This document shows, piece by piece, positions 1-5,396 of a stretch of 6,029 nt of DNA. The stretch is from Ruminococcus sp. (GTDB lineage: Bacteria; Bacillota; Clostridia; Oscillospirales; Ruminococcaceae). The notes under the pieces were generated by a model that was not told the origin of the DNA, ran no database searches, and saw only the letters and a list, made by a program, of their open reading frames with translations. Where the stretch lies: assembly GCA_029063695.1 (NCBI GenBank), contig JAIDNR010000290.1, forward strand, positions 1 through 6,029, in the 5' to 3' direction. Each line of letters opens with the position of its first letter. The first letter of the stretch is position 1. A program made the translations under genes and the position numbers.

Positions 1-338
1 TCGCATTTTTAGAATGATAGTCAGAGGCTGGGAAATCATTTTAACATCACATTTTTATCGGAAAAAATATCGCTTATGTCAATGTAATGAACCGACTTTC
101 CGTTGACTGCGACTGTGACGGAAATCCAGCTGAACCTGATATGCACGATATAGGCATACTTTCATCTACTGATCCAGTTGCTTTGGATCAGGCGTGTATA
201 GACCTTGTCTACAGTGCAGAGGACGGAGCAGCTTTAATTAAGCGTATCGAATCCAGAAACGGACTTCACACATTGGAACACGCTGATGAAATCGGTCTTG
301 GAAGTCGTCAATACCAGTTGGTGATGTTAGATGAATGA
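1..338 (+). pseudogene. DUF362 protein, C-terminal remnant (broken, 5' part outside window)
   Basis: The reading frame ending at the TGA at 336-338 encodes the C-terminal end of a DUF362 protein, a family often carrying a 4Fe-4S ferredoxin-like domain. The key stretch is VNVMNRLSVDCDCDG followed by GNPAEPDMHDIGIL and STDPVALDQACIDL, which I recognise from memory as the conserved DUF362 C-terminal signature. Family resemblance continues upstream of the first ATG (87): the same frame reads GKNIAYVNVMN at about 60-89 and SEAGKSF at 21-41. In-frame stops at 15-17, 18-20 and 42-44 interrupt it, so the gene appears broken rather than starting at 87. No Shine-Dalgarno sequence precedes 87. An 83-residue product from that ATG is possible but would be only a fragment. 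The last 8 bases overlap the permease start, which indicates an ancestral operon. The assignment to DUF362 is fairly sure; pseudogene status is likely, but the N-terminal part cannot be seen. Confidence 0.7.
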
Positions 339-1236
339 AATTATAAAACGTGAATTCGTCTATGTCTGGTACTATTTCATAGTGCAGCTAAAACAGATAT
401 TGCCGTACTGGATTCTCGGAATGATACTCGGTTCTGTTATTTCAGTTTTTGTCAAGGACAAAATTCATGGTGCAGTACAGAAAATGAGCGAACATAAGCT
501 GGGAGTTATCGGAATTTTTATTGCAAGTATTCTCGGAATCGCTTCACCTCTCTGTATGTATGGAACGATTCCACTTGCTGCATCATTTTCAAGAAAAGGC
601 ATTCGTGATGACTGGCTTGCGGCATTTATGATGAGTTCTATTCTACTTAATCCTCAGCTTATCATTTACAGCATGGCGCTTGGAAAGGAAGTCCTTGCGG
701 TTCGCATTATCACCTGTTTTATCATGGGAATTACTGCCGGACTGATACTAAGATACGTTTATAAAGGAAAATCTTTCTTTAATTTTGAGGGATTTGCGGA
801 ACGTGCAAGTCATGATACAGATCCGAATTTATTTATCAGGTTGCTGAAAAATATCGGACGGAATTTCAGGGCTACAGGACTTTATTTTCTGTTCGGAGTT
901 TTGCTTTCAGCATTATTTCAGCGTTATGTTCCTGCTGACGATTTTGCGAGACTTTTCGGTTCTGAAAATGAGGGATTCGGATTACTTATGGCGGCAACAA
1001 TAGGCGTTCCACTGTATGCCTGCGGAGGAGGTACAATTCCGCTGCTACAGCAGTGGCTATATTCAGGCATGAGTATCGGTTCAGCAGCCTCTTTCATGCT
1101 GACTGGACCGTCTACAAAAATCACAAATCTTGGCGCATTGAAAATCGTTCTGGGCGTTAAAAATTTCGTATTGTATATTTTATATGTTATGCTTTTTTCT
1201 TTGCTTTCAGGGTTTGTGGTAAATCTTATATTTTAA
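331..1236 (+). CDS. DUF318/ArsP-like permease (UPF0718-type)
   Basis: Predicted integral membrane permease of 301 residues, close to the usual size for the PF03773 (DUF318/ArsP_1) group. Hydrophobic segments fall at about 23-41, 58-88, 94-117, 122-143, 183-197, 215-236, 248-260 and 278-300. Two similar halves are visible. SPLCMYGTIPL (72-82) followed by a helix and SSILLNPQL resembles GVPLYACGGGTIPLLQ (225-240) followed by FMLTGPSTKITNLGALK (255-271). The GGGTIPL and TGPxTKITNLG motifs are family hallmarks. Cysteines at 75 and 231 sit in equivalent loops. Known relatives export organoarsenicals, but the substrate here cannot be read from sequence. The start at 331 lies inside the end of the DUF362 frame (8-base overlap) with only a weak GGTGA upstream, so translation is probably coupled. 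The gene is followed after 22 bases by the ECF S-component. Confidence 0.85.
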   Translation: MNEIIKREFVYVWYYFIVQLKQILPYWILGMILGSVISVFVKDKIHGAVQKMSEHKLGVIGIFIASILGIASPLCMYGTIPLAASFSRKGIRDDWLAAFMMSSILLNPQLIIYSMALGKEVLAVRIITCFIMGITAGLILRYVYKGKSFFNFEGFAERASHDTDPNLFIRLLKNIGRNFRATGLYFLFGVLLSALFQRYVPADDFARLFGSENEGFGLLMAATIGVPLYACGGGTIPLLQQWLYSGMSIGSAASFMLTGPSTKITNLGALKIVLGVKNFVLYILYVMLFSLLSGFVVNLIF

Positions 1237-1258
1237 AAAATTTCAGGAGGTCAATGTT

Positions 1259-1807
1259 ATGACAACAGCAATTACAAGTAAAAAACTTTCAGTAAAAACA
1301 CAGACGATCGGTGCTTTCATTGCACTGGTATCAGCGGTAGCACTTCCACAGCTCGTTCATGTGATCGGAGCAGCTTCGGGTATGGGAACATCGCTCGGTG
1401 AGATTTTTCTTCCCATGCATCTGCCGATAATTCTTGTTGGACTTCTGGCAGGTCCTTATGCCGCAGGAGCAGCAGGTCTGCTCAGTCCTCTTGTTAGCTT
1501 TGCACTGACAGGTATGCCGTCAAGTGTTATGCTCCCGTTTATGATGATCGAACTTTGCGTTTATGGAATTTGTGCAGGACTGCTTAAAGCTGTGAAACTT
1601 CCGACTATTGCCAAGGTTCTGATTGCTCAGATTGCAGGCAGACTTGTAAGAGCTGGTGCAATTGCAGTTGGTTTTTATGTGTTTGATTCAGTAGTTAATC
1701 CGACTGTAGTTTTTACAAGTATTACAGCAGGACTTTTCGGAATTATTCTCCAGCTTGTTATAATTCCCCTTGCCGTATACAGAATGAAAGAGGCTGACAA
1801 TGAATGA
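1259..1807 (+). CDS. ECF transporter S-component (substrate-binding membrane subunit)
   Basis: A 182-residue, highly hydrophobic protein with about five or six membrane segments (roughly 17-38, 48-66, 68-85, 90-110, 118-142, 150-174). Size and the segment GEIFLPMHLPIILVGLLAGP (48-66) match S-components of energy-coupling-factor vitamin or metal transporters (PF12822-like). FLPMHxP is the most recognisable signature. A small-residue AxxxA pattern (A22, A26) in the first helix could be the contact with the T-component. No ECF ATPases or T-component are encoded in the window, so this is probably a group II protein sharing a module encoded elsewhere. The start is well supported by AGGAGG at 1245-1250, 8 bases before ATG 1259. 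It overlaps DUF1893 by 8 bases, so the two are likely translated together. Substrate is unknown; a cobalamin-type S-component is one possibility, but I cannot support it from sequence. Confidence 0.82.
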   Translation: MTTAITSKKLSVKTQTIGAFIALVSAVALPQLVHVIGAASGMGTSLGEIFLPMHLPIILVGLLAGPYAAGAAGLLSPLVSFALTGMPSSVMLPFMMIELCVYGICAGLLKAVKLPTIAKVLIAQIAGRLVRAGAIAVGFYVFDSVVNPTVVFTSITAGLFGIILQLVIIPLAVYRMKEADNE

Positions 1808-2222
1808 TCTTGAACGCGCTGAAAATTTGCTGAAAAGCAGCGATTTCACCTGTGTATGCTGTAATGATACTGAAACGCTTACAAGCCGTAAACGTGGAGT
1901 TGCTCCGCTTCTGGAATGGCTTGACAGCGGCATAAGTCTGAAGGAATTTTCAGCAGCAGATAAAGTCATCGGAAAGGGTGCGGCATTTCTCTATGTGCTT
2001 CTTGATGCCAGAGAAATTTACACAAACATTATCAGCCGATCCGCACTTGAAACTCTTGAAAATCATCATATTCCGGTAACTTATGGAACGCTTGTTAATT
2101 CAATTCGCAATCGTGATAATACGGAATTCTGTCCAATTGAAACGGCTGTTTCTGATATTACAGATCCTCAAAAAGCGCTTTTCGTGATTCGTGAAACTTT
2201 AACGAAAATTCAAAAATCATAA
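1800..2222 (+). CDS. DUF1893 domain protein (deaminase-like fold)
   Basis: A 140-residue soluble protein matching the DUF1893 family (PF08973), whose structurally studied member TM1506 has a cytidine-deaminase-like fold. Recognisable blocks are the early CVCCNDTETLTSRKRGVAPLL (18-38), DKVIGKGAAFLYVLL (54-68, with the family DKVxGKxAA motif), a central IYTNIISRSALETLENHHIP segment (73-92) and NTEFCPIETAV (107-117, CPxE). The Cys/Glu of CPIE recalls deaminase active sites, but a full zinc site with a paired HxE or CxxC arrangement is not obvious, so catalysis should not be assumed. The start ATG lies inside the end of the S-component gene, with AGAGG about 8 bases upstream. Its fixed place after an ECF S-component suggests processing or sensing of the transported compound, which is inference. 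A hairpin terminator follows 4 bases after its stop. Confidence 0.85.
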   Translation: MNDLERAENLLKSSDFTCVCCNDTETLTSRKRGVAPLLEWLDSGISLKEFSAADKVIGKGAAFLYVLLDAREIYTNIISRSALETLENHHIPVTYGTLVNSIRNRDNTEFCPIETAVSDITDPQKALFVIRETLTKIQKS

Positions 2223-2225
2223 CAA

Positions 2226-2255
2226 AAAATGACAGCTTTTTACGGCTGTCATTTT
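2226..2255 (+). terminator. Rho-independent terminator closing the permease/ECF/DUF1893 operon
   Basis: An 11-bp perfect stem is formed by AAAATGACAGC (2226-2236) and GCTGTCATTTT (2245-2255), with an 8-base loop. The run of A on the left arm pairs with the T run on the right arm, so it may also work from the opposite strand. It begins 4 bases after the DUF1893 stop codon. The T-tract is short and partly inside the stem, but position and stem quality make the call strong. Confidence 0.85.
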
Positions 2256-2334
2256 CTGTTATGTGAAAAAAGATAGCATTTGTGACGATTTGGTGAAAAT
2301 TGAGTGTTCTGTTAATGAAATTTCAAAATACATA

Positions 2335-2349
2335 TTGACGCTGTGTCAA
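2335..2349. promoter_or_regulatory. Operator 1 (palindrome over the -35 box)
   Basis: TTGACGCTGTGTCAA is an inverted repeat of 7-base arms around a central T with a single mismatch (G at 2340). It fully covers the -35 hexamer, so a bound repressor would exclude RNA polymerase. The same 15-base sequence, with one base changed, recurs at 2377-2391. The TetR-family gene two genes downstream is the obvious candidate binder, an inference from the palindrome size typical of TetR operators and from proximity. Confidence 0.8.
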
Positions 2350-2363
2350 AATATGTGTATAAT
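2335..2363 (+). promoter_or_regulatory. Sigma-A-type promoter for the flavin reductase/TetR/AKR unit
   Basis: TTGACG at 2335-2340 and TATAAT at 2358-2363 are separated by exactly 17 bases, nearly the perfect vegetative consensus. A transcript would begin around 2369-2371, leaving a leader of about 45 bases with AGGAG at 2401-2405 and ATG at 2415. The -35 box is itself the left arm of a palindromic operator and a second operator lies just past the start site, so the promoter is probably strong but tightly repressed. Confidence 0.88.
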
Positions 2364-2375
2364 AAAATTAATCCA

Positions 2376-2392
2376 ATTGACACTGTGTCAAT
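2376..2392. promoter_or_regulatory. Operator 2 (perfect palindrome just downstream of the transcription start)
   Basis: ATTGACACTGTGTCAAT is a perfect 17-base palindrome around the central T at 2384. It lies about 6 to 22 bases into the predicted transcript. Its centre is 42 bases from the centre of operator 1 (2342), close to four helical turns, so two repressor dimers would sit on the same face of the DNA. This is the better-matching of the two copies and probably the higher-affinity one. Confidence 0.82.
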
Positions 2393-2414
2393 ATAACTAA
2401 AGGAGAATACAGTT

Positions 2415-2970
2415 ATGAAGAAAAATATTGGTTCACAATTGTCGTTATACCCTACACCTGTTACTGTTATTGGTACAATGAATGGAAACGATCCGACATG
2501 GACACTTGTTGCACACGTTGGTATCATCGGACATGAATATGTACTGGTAAGCCTTGCATCAGCTCATTTCATAAACGGTGCGATCAAGAAAAATCAGAAA
2601 CTTTCCATCAATATCGTAAATGAAAGTATTTTACCGCAGGCTGATTATTGCGGTGCTGTCAGCGGTGTAAAAGAGGATAAAAGTAATCTTTATTGATTAT
2701 GAAATGGGAGATGATGGTATGCCTGTTATCAAGAAATCACCTCTTGTTATGGAATGCAGAGTTGCGGATATTTACAATACAAACGGATTTGAAAGTTTTA
2801 TCTGTAAAATCAGCAACACCTATGTTGAAGAAGAATATCTCAATGAATCAGGCAAGATAAATTATCATGAATTGAAACCTGTACTGTTTGAATTTCCAAC
2901 ATACGAATACCTCAGAACAGGCGAAGTCATTGGAAAATGCCTGTCGTTCAAAAATAATAAAACAGTTTAA
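2415..2970 (+). pseudogene. Flavin reductase-like protein, frameshifted
   Basis: Two consecutive open frames together form one flavin reductase-like (FMN-binding split-barrel, PF01613-type) protein. The first part (2415-2696, 93 residues) carries YPTPVTVIGTMNGNDPTWTL and a LVSLASAHFINGAIKKNQ segment. The second (in the +1 frame to the stop at 2968-2970) carries DYEMGDDGMPVIKKSPLVMEC, a YVEEEYLNE stretch and the C-terminal LKPVLFEFPTYEYLRTGEVIGKCL. The frames join around 2688-2694. Removing the single A at 2692 changes Leu-Tyr-stop into Leu-Phe-Asp-Tyr-Glu-Met and restores an uninterrupted protein of 184 residues, a normal length for the family. An AGGAG 9 bases before ATG 2415 supports the start, whereas ATG 2704 has no ribosome site. 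Such proteins reduce flavins or bind FMN for NAD(P)H-dependent chemistry. It is the first gene of the TetR-controlled unit. A sequencing error is the main alternative to a real inactivating insertion. Confidence 0.82.
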
Positions 2971-2983
2971 GTAAGGAGAAAAA

Positions 2984-3604
2984 ATGCCAAAGGGTTCAAA
3001 AGAATTAACAGCAGCACGAAAAGATGAAATCATTTCAGCTTGTGCAGAACTGTACAAAACAATGAGTTTTAAGGAAATCACCATTAAAGAGATAGGCAAT
3101 GCCACTACTTTTACACGAACTTCGATTTACAATTATTTTCAGACGAAAGAAGAAATTTTCCTTGCTCTGCTGCAAAGAGAATATGAATTGTGGGTCAATG
3201 ATTTGAAATGTATTCAGCATGAAAATGAAAAAATGACTGCTTCGGAATTTGCAGATGCAATTGCAAAATCTCTTGAAGAAAGAAAAAATCTGCTGAAAAT
3301 CATGTCCATGAATCACTATGACATGGAAGAAAACAGTCGTATTGAACGCCTTGCTGATTTCAAGGTAGTTTATGGTCAGTCATTAACAGAGGTCAGGAAT
3401 TGCCTTGATAAGTTTTTCCCTAAAATGACAATTCAGGAAAAACAGGATTTTATTTATTCGTTTTTTCCGTTTATGTTCGGTATATATCCTTATACTGTTG
3501 TAACCGACAAGCAAAAGGAAGCTATGAAGCTTGCTGATGTAAACTATGTGTATATGTCCATTTACGAAATAACATATGCAGAAGTAAAAAAATTATTATC
3601 ATAA
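2984..3604 (+). CDS. TetR/AcrR-family transcriptional regulator
   Basis: A 206-residue one-component regulator of normal TetR length. The N-terminal DNA-binding domain spans about 11-58: a first helix (RKDEIISACAELYKTMSF), then the helix-turn-helix with ITIKEIGNATTFTRTSIYNYF (32-52) and KTEEIF-like TKEEIFLALL (54-63). TRTSIYNYF is the recognition helix and the Tyr-Phe/Lys pattern is typical of the family. The rest (about 65-206) is the helical ligand-binding and dimer domain, rich in aromatic residues and without an identifiable ligand signature. It starts 13 bases after the flavin reductase stop with AAGGAG at 2973-2978, so it is part of the same transcript. This layout, plus two TetR-sized palindromes at the promoter, points to negative autoregulation of the whole unit. 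An electrophile, quinone or aldehyde would be a plausible inducer given the redox neighbours, which is inference. Confidence 0.9.
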   Translation: MPKGSKELTAARKDEIISACAELYKTMSFKEITIKEIGNATTFTRTSIYNYFQTKEEIFLALLQREYELWVNDLKCIQHENEKMTASEFADAIAKSLEERKNLLKIMSMNHYDMEENSRIERLADFKVVYGQSLTEVRNCLDKFFPKMTIQEKQDFIYSFFPFMFGIYPYTVVTDKQKEAMKLADVNYVYMSIYEITYAEVKKLLS

Positions 3605-3620
3605 GAAAGGAAATTCTTAT

Positions 3621-4550
3621 ATGAATAACATACCTAAAATCGCAATGGGAGCATGGGCTTGGGGAAATGATGGCACATTTGGTGATAATTACACGCTTGA
3701 GAGCTTAAAAGCTGTTTATGAAACAGCTGTCGAAAAAGGACTTAACTTGTGGGATACTGCTGTTGTCTATGGAATGGGAACATCAGAGAAGATTCTTGGA
3801 GAGCTGTCAAAAGAAACAGTAAGAGATAATCTGATTTTTTCTACTAAATTCACTCCCCAGATTGAAGATAAAACACCTGACGCTATGCAGAATATGCTTA
3901 ATGGAAGCAAAGAACGTCTGCATACAGATACAATTGATATTTATTGGATTCATAATCCTATGGATGTAGAAAAGTATACACCAATGATAATACCTCTTGC
4001 TCAGAGTGGACAAATCAGACAAATCGGTGTATCAAATCATAACCTTGCAGAGATACTTCGTGCCAATGAAATTCTTGGAAAAGCTGGATTGAAAATCTCA
4101 GCAGTTCAAAACCATTACAGCATTTTAAACCGTTCTTCCGAAGAAAGCGGTATTCTGGATTACTGCAAGAAAAACGACATCGTTTTCTATTCATATATGG
4201 TGCTGGAACAGGGAGCATTGTCAGGAAATTATAATACTAAAAATCCATTTCCTGAAAACAGCGACAGAGGCAGAGCGTATAATCCGATAATGCCGGACAT
4301 TGAAAAATTGACACAGGTTATGAAGTCAATTGGAATAAAACATAATATCAATACAGCACAGGTAGCAATTGCATGGTCTATTGCAAAGGGTACTGTTCCA
4401 ATCGTAGGCGTTACAAAGGTTCATCATGTTGAGGATGCAGCACAAGCATCGAACGTAATTTTAACAGAAGAAGAAATTCGTGAGTTAGAGACAACAGCGG
4501 ATAGTCTTGAACTTTCTACAATTCGATATTGGGAAAAGAAAATGGAATAA
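3621..4550 (+). CDS. Aldo/keto reductase
   Basis: A 309-residue (beta/alpha)8 NAD(P)H-dependent oxidoreductase that would reduce aldehydes or ketones in the cytoplasm. The full catalytic tetrad is visible: D45 and Y50 in LWDTAVVYG, K76 in FSTKF and H111 in YWIHNP. Other family blocks are IGVSNHNLAEI (135-145), VQNHYSILNR (162-171), the FYSYMVLEQGALSG strand-loop (189-202) and the C-terminal cofactor phosphate-binding region VPIVGVTKVHHVEDA (259-273). Length is normal and no domain is missing. ATG 3621 follows the TetR stop by 16 bases with AAAGGA at about 3606-3611. Co-transcription with a flavin reductase-like gene under TetR control fits a stress-induced detoxification role. The physiological substrate cannot be read from the sequence. 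Confidence 0.92.
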   Translation: MNNIPKIAMGAWAWGNDGTFGDNYTLESLKAVYETAVEKGLNLWDTAVVYGMGTSEKILGELSKETVRDNLIFSTKFTPQIEDKTPDAMQNMLNGSKERLHTDTIDIYWIHNPMDVEKYTPMIIPLAQSGQIRQIGVSNHNLAEILRANEILGKAGLKISAVQNHYSILNRSSEESGILDYCKKNDIVFYSYMVLEQGALSGNYNTKNPFPENSDRGRAYNPIMPDIEKLTQVMKSIGIKHNINTAQVAIAWSIAKGTVPIVGVTKVHHVEDAAQASNVILTEEEIRELETTADSLELSTIRYWEKKME

Positions 4551-4583
4551 AATAGAAGAAATAAAAGCTGACAACGAACGATG

Positions 4584-4589
4584 AAAGGA
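4584..4589 (+). promoter_or_regulatory. Ribosome binding site that decides the lysozyme start
   Basis: AAAGGA lies 6 bases before ATG 4596. The earlier in-frame ATG at 4581 overlaps this site and has no Shine-Dalgarno sequence of its own, so initiation at 4596 is preferred. This also gives a conventional signal peptide beginning MFRNKLRK. Confidence 0.7.
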
Positions 4590-4595
4590 AAAAAT

Positions 4596-5366
4596 ATGTT
4601 TAGAAACAAGTTAAGAAAATTTACGAAGTTACTGACCGCAGCAGTTATAACAGGTGCAGTTATTTCGTCGGTATCAGTAATGAGTGCAGGTGCGGCAGAT
4701 ATATGGCAGTCTGATTATGCAGTTGGCAATTATATCACAGATGCACCTTATGGAAATGTTATAGGCAGTATTTCTGCAAATACTTCATTTACTGTTTTAT
4801 CCTCAGTTACAGCTTATGACGGTACGGTATGGGGATTATGTGCTGACGGCAGTTATATTTGTCTTGATTACTGCACTAATATTCAGACTGACAATAGCAC
4901 TTTTGCATACGGTTTTGTGGATAACAGTTGGCAGTACGGTTTTATGAATGGTAACCAGCAGTACATATGCTCACACTTTATAAATAAAGGTATGCCGTTT
5001 GAGAGTGCTGTGGCAATCGCTTCAAACTTATTCGATGAAAGCGGCTGTGATGCAAATGCTTTCTGTATTGATGTAAACGGACTTGCTTCCTATGGTATTT
5101 GCCAATGGAATGGAGAAAGATATAACAATCTTTATCTATGGTGTTCGGCTAACGGATATGACTATACTTCTCTTGAAGAACAGCTTTCTTATCTTGAATA
5201 TGAATTGGAAAACAGTTACCCTTATGTGTTCAGTCAACTTATGGCGGGCGGAGATGTCTGGAGTATGGCATATATGTGGGCAAGTCAGTTTGAAGTATGT
5301 TCAAGTTACTACTGGAATACAAGAGGCGACAACGCCTCCACACTTTACAATAGTATATTACAGTGA
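4596..5366 (+). CDS. Secreted SH3-domain plus phage-tail-type lysozyme protein
   Basis: A 256-residue exported cell-wall hydrolase candidate. Residues 1-33 form a signal peptide: basic RNKLRKFTK, a hydrophobic core LLTAAVITGAVISSVSV, and likely cleavage after the AGA of SAGAAD. Residues about 40-93 look like a bacterial SH3 domain (YITDAPYGNVIGSI, then VWGLCADGSYICLDYC). Residues about 121-256 match phage tail lysozyme domains (PF18013-like): YICSHFINKGMPFESAVAIAS, then FDESGCDANAF with E148 the probable catalytic glutamate, SYGICQWNGERYNNL (165-179), and a helical LEEQLSYLEYEL (193-204). Glu in the ESG motif is standard for this fold. The five or so cysteines in the mature domain could be disulfide partners or metal sites. 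It lies 45 bases after the aldo/keto reductase stop with no terminator, so it is probably in the same operon, an unusual neighbour for redox enzymes. A start at 4581 is the alternative and would add five residues. Confidence 0.86.
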   Translation: MFRNKLRKFTKLLTAAVITGAVISSVSVMSAGAADIWQSDYAVGNYITDAPYGNVIGSISANTSFTVLSSVTAYDGTVWGLCADGSYICLDYCTNIQTDNSTFAYGFVDNSWQYGFMNGNQQYICSHFINKGMPFESAVAIASNLFDESGCDANAFCIDVNGLASYGICQWNGERYNNLYLWCSANGYDYTSLEEQLSYLEYELENSYPYVFSQLMAGGDVWSMAYMWASQFEVCSSYYWNTRGDNASTLYNSILQ

Positions 5367-5396
5367 TGTATTTGATTAATTTGAGTAGGTGATAAA

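Noticed and set aside
924..1124. Minus-strand open frame opposite the permease
   Set aside because: It is fully inside a well-supported membrane protein gene, has no recognisable domain, and appears to be a shadow frame.
2256..2334. Possible small RNA or riboswitch between the terminator and the promoter
   Set aside because: The 79 bases are AT-rich without a convincing stem or known riboswitch motif.
2704..2970. Separate small gene starting at ATG 2704
   Set aside because: The sequence is the C-terminal half of the flavin reductase fold, has no ribosome site, and continues the upstream gene after one base is dropped.
4308..4314. TTGACAC half-site resembling the TetR operator
   Set aside because: The following bases do not form the second arm and it is deep inside the aldo/keto reductase coding region; a chance half-match is more likely.
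4581..4583. Earlier in-frame ATG for the lysozyme gene
   Set aside because: It has no ribosome site of its own, and the AAAGGA for ATG 4596 lies within its first codons.
5323..5338. Perfect GAGGCG/CGCCTC hairpin with ACAA loop near the end of the lysozyme gene
   Set aside because: It lies inside the coding sequence, codes for Arg-Gly-Asp-Asn-Ala, and lacks a following T-run, so it is not called as a terminator.
5083..5379. 98-codon plus-strand frame overlapping the lysozyme gene
   Set aside because: It is an alternative frame of the lysozyme domain and has no recognisable motif or ribosome site.
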